From Chloroflexota bacterium (GTDB taxonomy: Bacteria; Chloroflexota; Anaerolineae; Promineifilales; Promineifilaceae), in the NCBI GenBank assembly GCA_008501785.1, contig QQUD01000348.1:1-5814 (forward strand): a stretch of 5,814 bases of DNA, written 5' to 3'. This document shows positions 5,325 through 5,814 of the stretch, in pieces; position 1 is the stretch's first letter; each line of letters opens with the position of its first letter. The notes below the pieces were generated by a model. That model did no database searches. It was not told the origin of the DNA and worked only from the letters and a program-made list of their open reading frames with translations. The position numbers and the translations under genes were made by a program.

Positions 5325-5814
5325 ATGGCTGCCGCCAAAAAGAGCCGGATAACTGCAGAAGATTTGTACCGCTTTGAACTGATCACCGACGCCCAGATTT
5401 CTCCCAATGGCAAATTTATTGTTTACACCGTGCAGCGGATTGACAAAAAAACTGAGAAAAAATTAAGCAACCTGTGGCGAGTGCCCACCGAGGGTGGGAA
5501 AGCACGCCAATTTACCTATGGGGATCATTCTGACTCGATGCCGCGCTGGTCGCCGGATAGTCAGGAAATTGCATTTCTTTCGAATCGGGGAAACAACGGG
5601 AAACCACCCCAATTGTACATTATTCCAGTTGATGGCGGAGAGGCACGCCCATTAACCAACCTCAAAGGCGTGATTGGTGATTTTGAATGGTCACCAGACG
5701 GCAAGCAATTTGCCATCATATTCCGCAAAAAAGACAAAGAAGTGCTGGAACGTGAGGGTGATGAGGATAAGAAAAAGTTAGGAGTCGTCTCCCGACACGT
5801 CACCACCACCCAAT
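5325..5814 (+). CDS. S9-family peptidase (prolyl oligopeptidase/acylaminoacyl-peptidase-like), N-terminal part, cut by window end
   Basis: ATG 5325 follows AGGAGG at 5315-5320 and opens a frame of 163 codons that runs off the window without a stop. The N-terminus (MAAAKKSRITAEDLYRFELI) has no signal peptide, so the enzyme is probably cytoplasmic; the phrase ITAEDLYRF is typical of the start of S9C-like peptidases. PD40/WD40-like propeller blades are visible: DAQISPNGKFIVYTVQ (22-37), PRWSPDSQEIAFLSNRG (73-89) followed by LYIIPVDGGEARPLT (97-111), and FEWSPDGKQFAIIF (120-133). The charged stretch 134-151 (KKDKEVLEREGDEDKKK) is usual in a propeller loop. Family members carry a C-terminal alpha/beta-hydrolase domain with a Ser-Asp-His triad, which here would lie past the window, so catalytic competence cannot be judged. 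It cleaves short peptides or blocked N-termini in known relatives. It is 191 bases from the ABC operon and same-stranded. Confidence 0.9.
   Translation, partial: MAAAKKSRITAEDLYRFELITDAQISPNGKFIVYTVQRIDKKTEKKLSNLWRVPTEGGKARQFTYGDHSDSMPRWSPDSQEIAFLSNRGNNGKPPQLYIIPVDGGEARPLTNLKGVIGDFEWSPDGKQFAIIFRKKDKEVLEREGDEDKKKLGVVSRHVTTTQ

Noticed and set aside
5561..5809. 82-codon minus-strand ORF
   Set aside because: It lies antisense to the clearly identifiable S9 peptidase beta-propeller and is a shadow frame.

Overview
The window appears to be bacterial chromosomal DNA. I infer, without proof, a Chloroflexota-type organism (Anaerolineae-like). The reasons are the mix of an effector-associated-domain/nuclease protein, a pair of half-size ABC exporters, a cytoplasmic S9 peptidase, strong AGGAGG ribosome binding sites, moderate GC in the housekeeping-like genes, and degenerate 7-base repeats. 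A 16S or whole-genome comparison would be needed to settle this.

Region 1-906 is visibly AT-rich and unlike the rest. It holds one small two-domain gene: an N-terminal effector-associated (EAD, death-like) adaptor domain, a poorly conserved linker, and a C-terminal PD-(D/E)xK-type nuclease domain of the REase_MTES_1575/Vsr-like kind. The frame is cut by a TAA at 835-837, and family-like sequence continues in the same frame to a TGA at 904-906. It therefore looks like a decaying or just-truncated conflict-system effector.

Region 907-1509 carries no long gene but is full of signals. It contains a perfect 18-bp palindrome, a TTGACA-type promoter, a 14-codon leader ORF with a perfect Shine-Dalgarno, a tract of degenerate 7/8-base tandem repeats, and a 10-base anti-SD match followed by a hairpin.

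Region 1528-5133 is a two-gene operon (12-base gap) encoding the two halves of a heterodimeric ABC exporter. The ATPase motifs are asymmetric in a complementary way. The first subunit has the catalytic Walker B Glu but a degenerate LSAGE signature. The second has a canonical LSGGQ but Asp in place of the Walker B Glu. Together they should form one consensus and one degenerate ATP site. The second subunit also carries an in-frame insertion in its ATPase domain made of the same 7-base repeat family seen upstream of the operon. The octamer ACGGCCGT occurs six times in these two genes.

Region 5134-5324 contains a 133-bp segment bounded by near-perfect 16-base inverted repeats, with a possible promoter inside. 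From 5325 to the window end runs the beginning of an S9-family (prolyl oligopeptidase-like) peptidase, cut off by the window edge in its beta-propeller domain. Whether the peptidase works with the transporter is not shown by the sequence.
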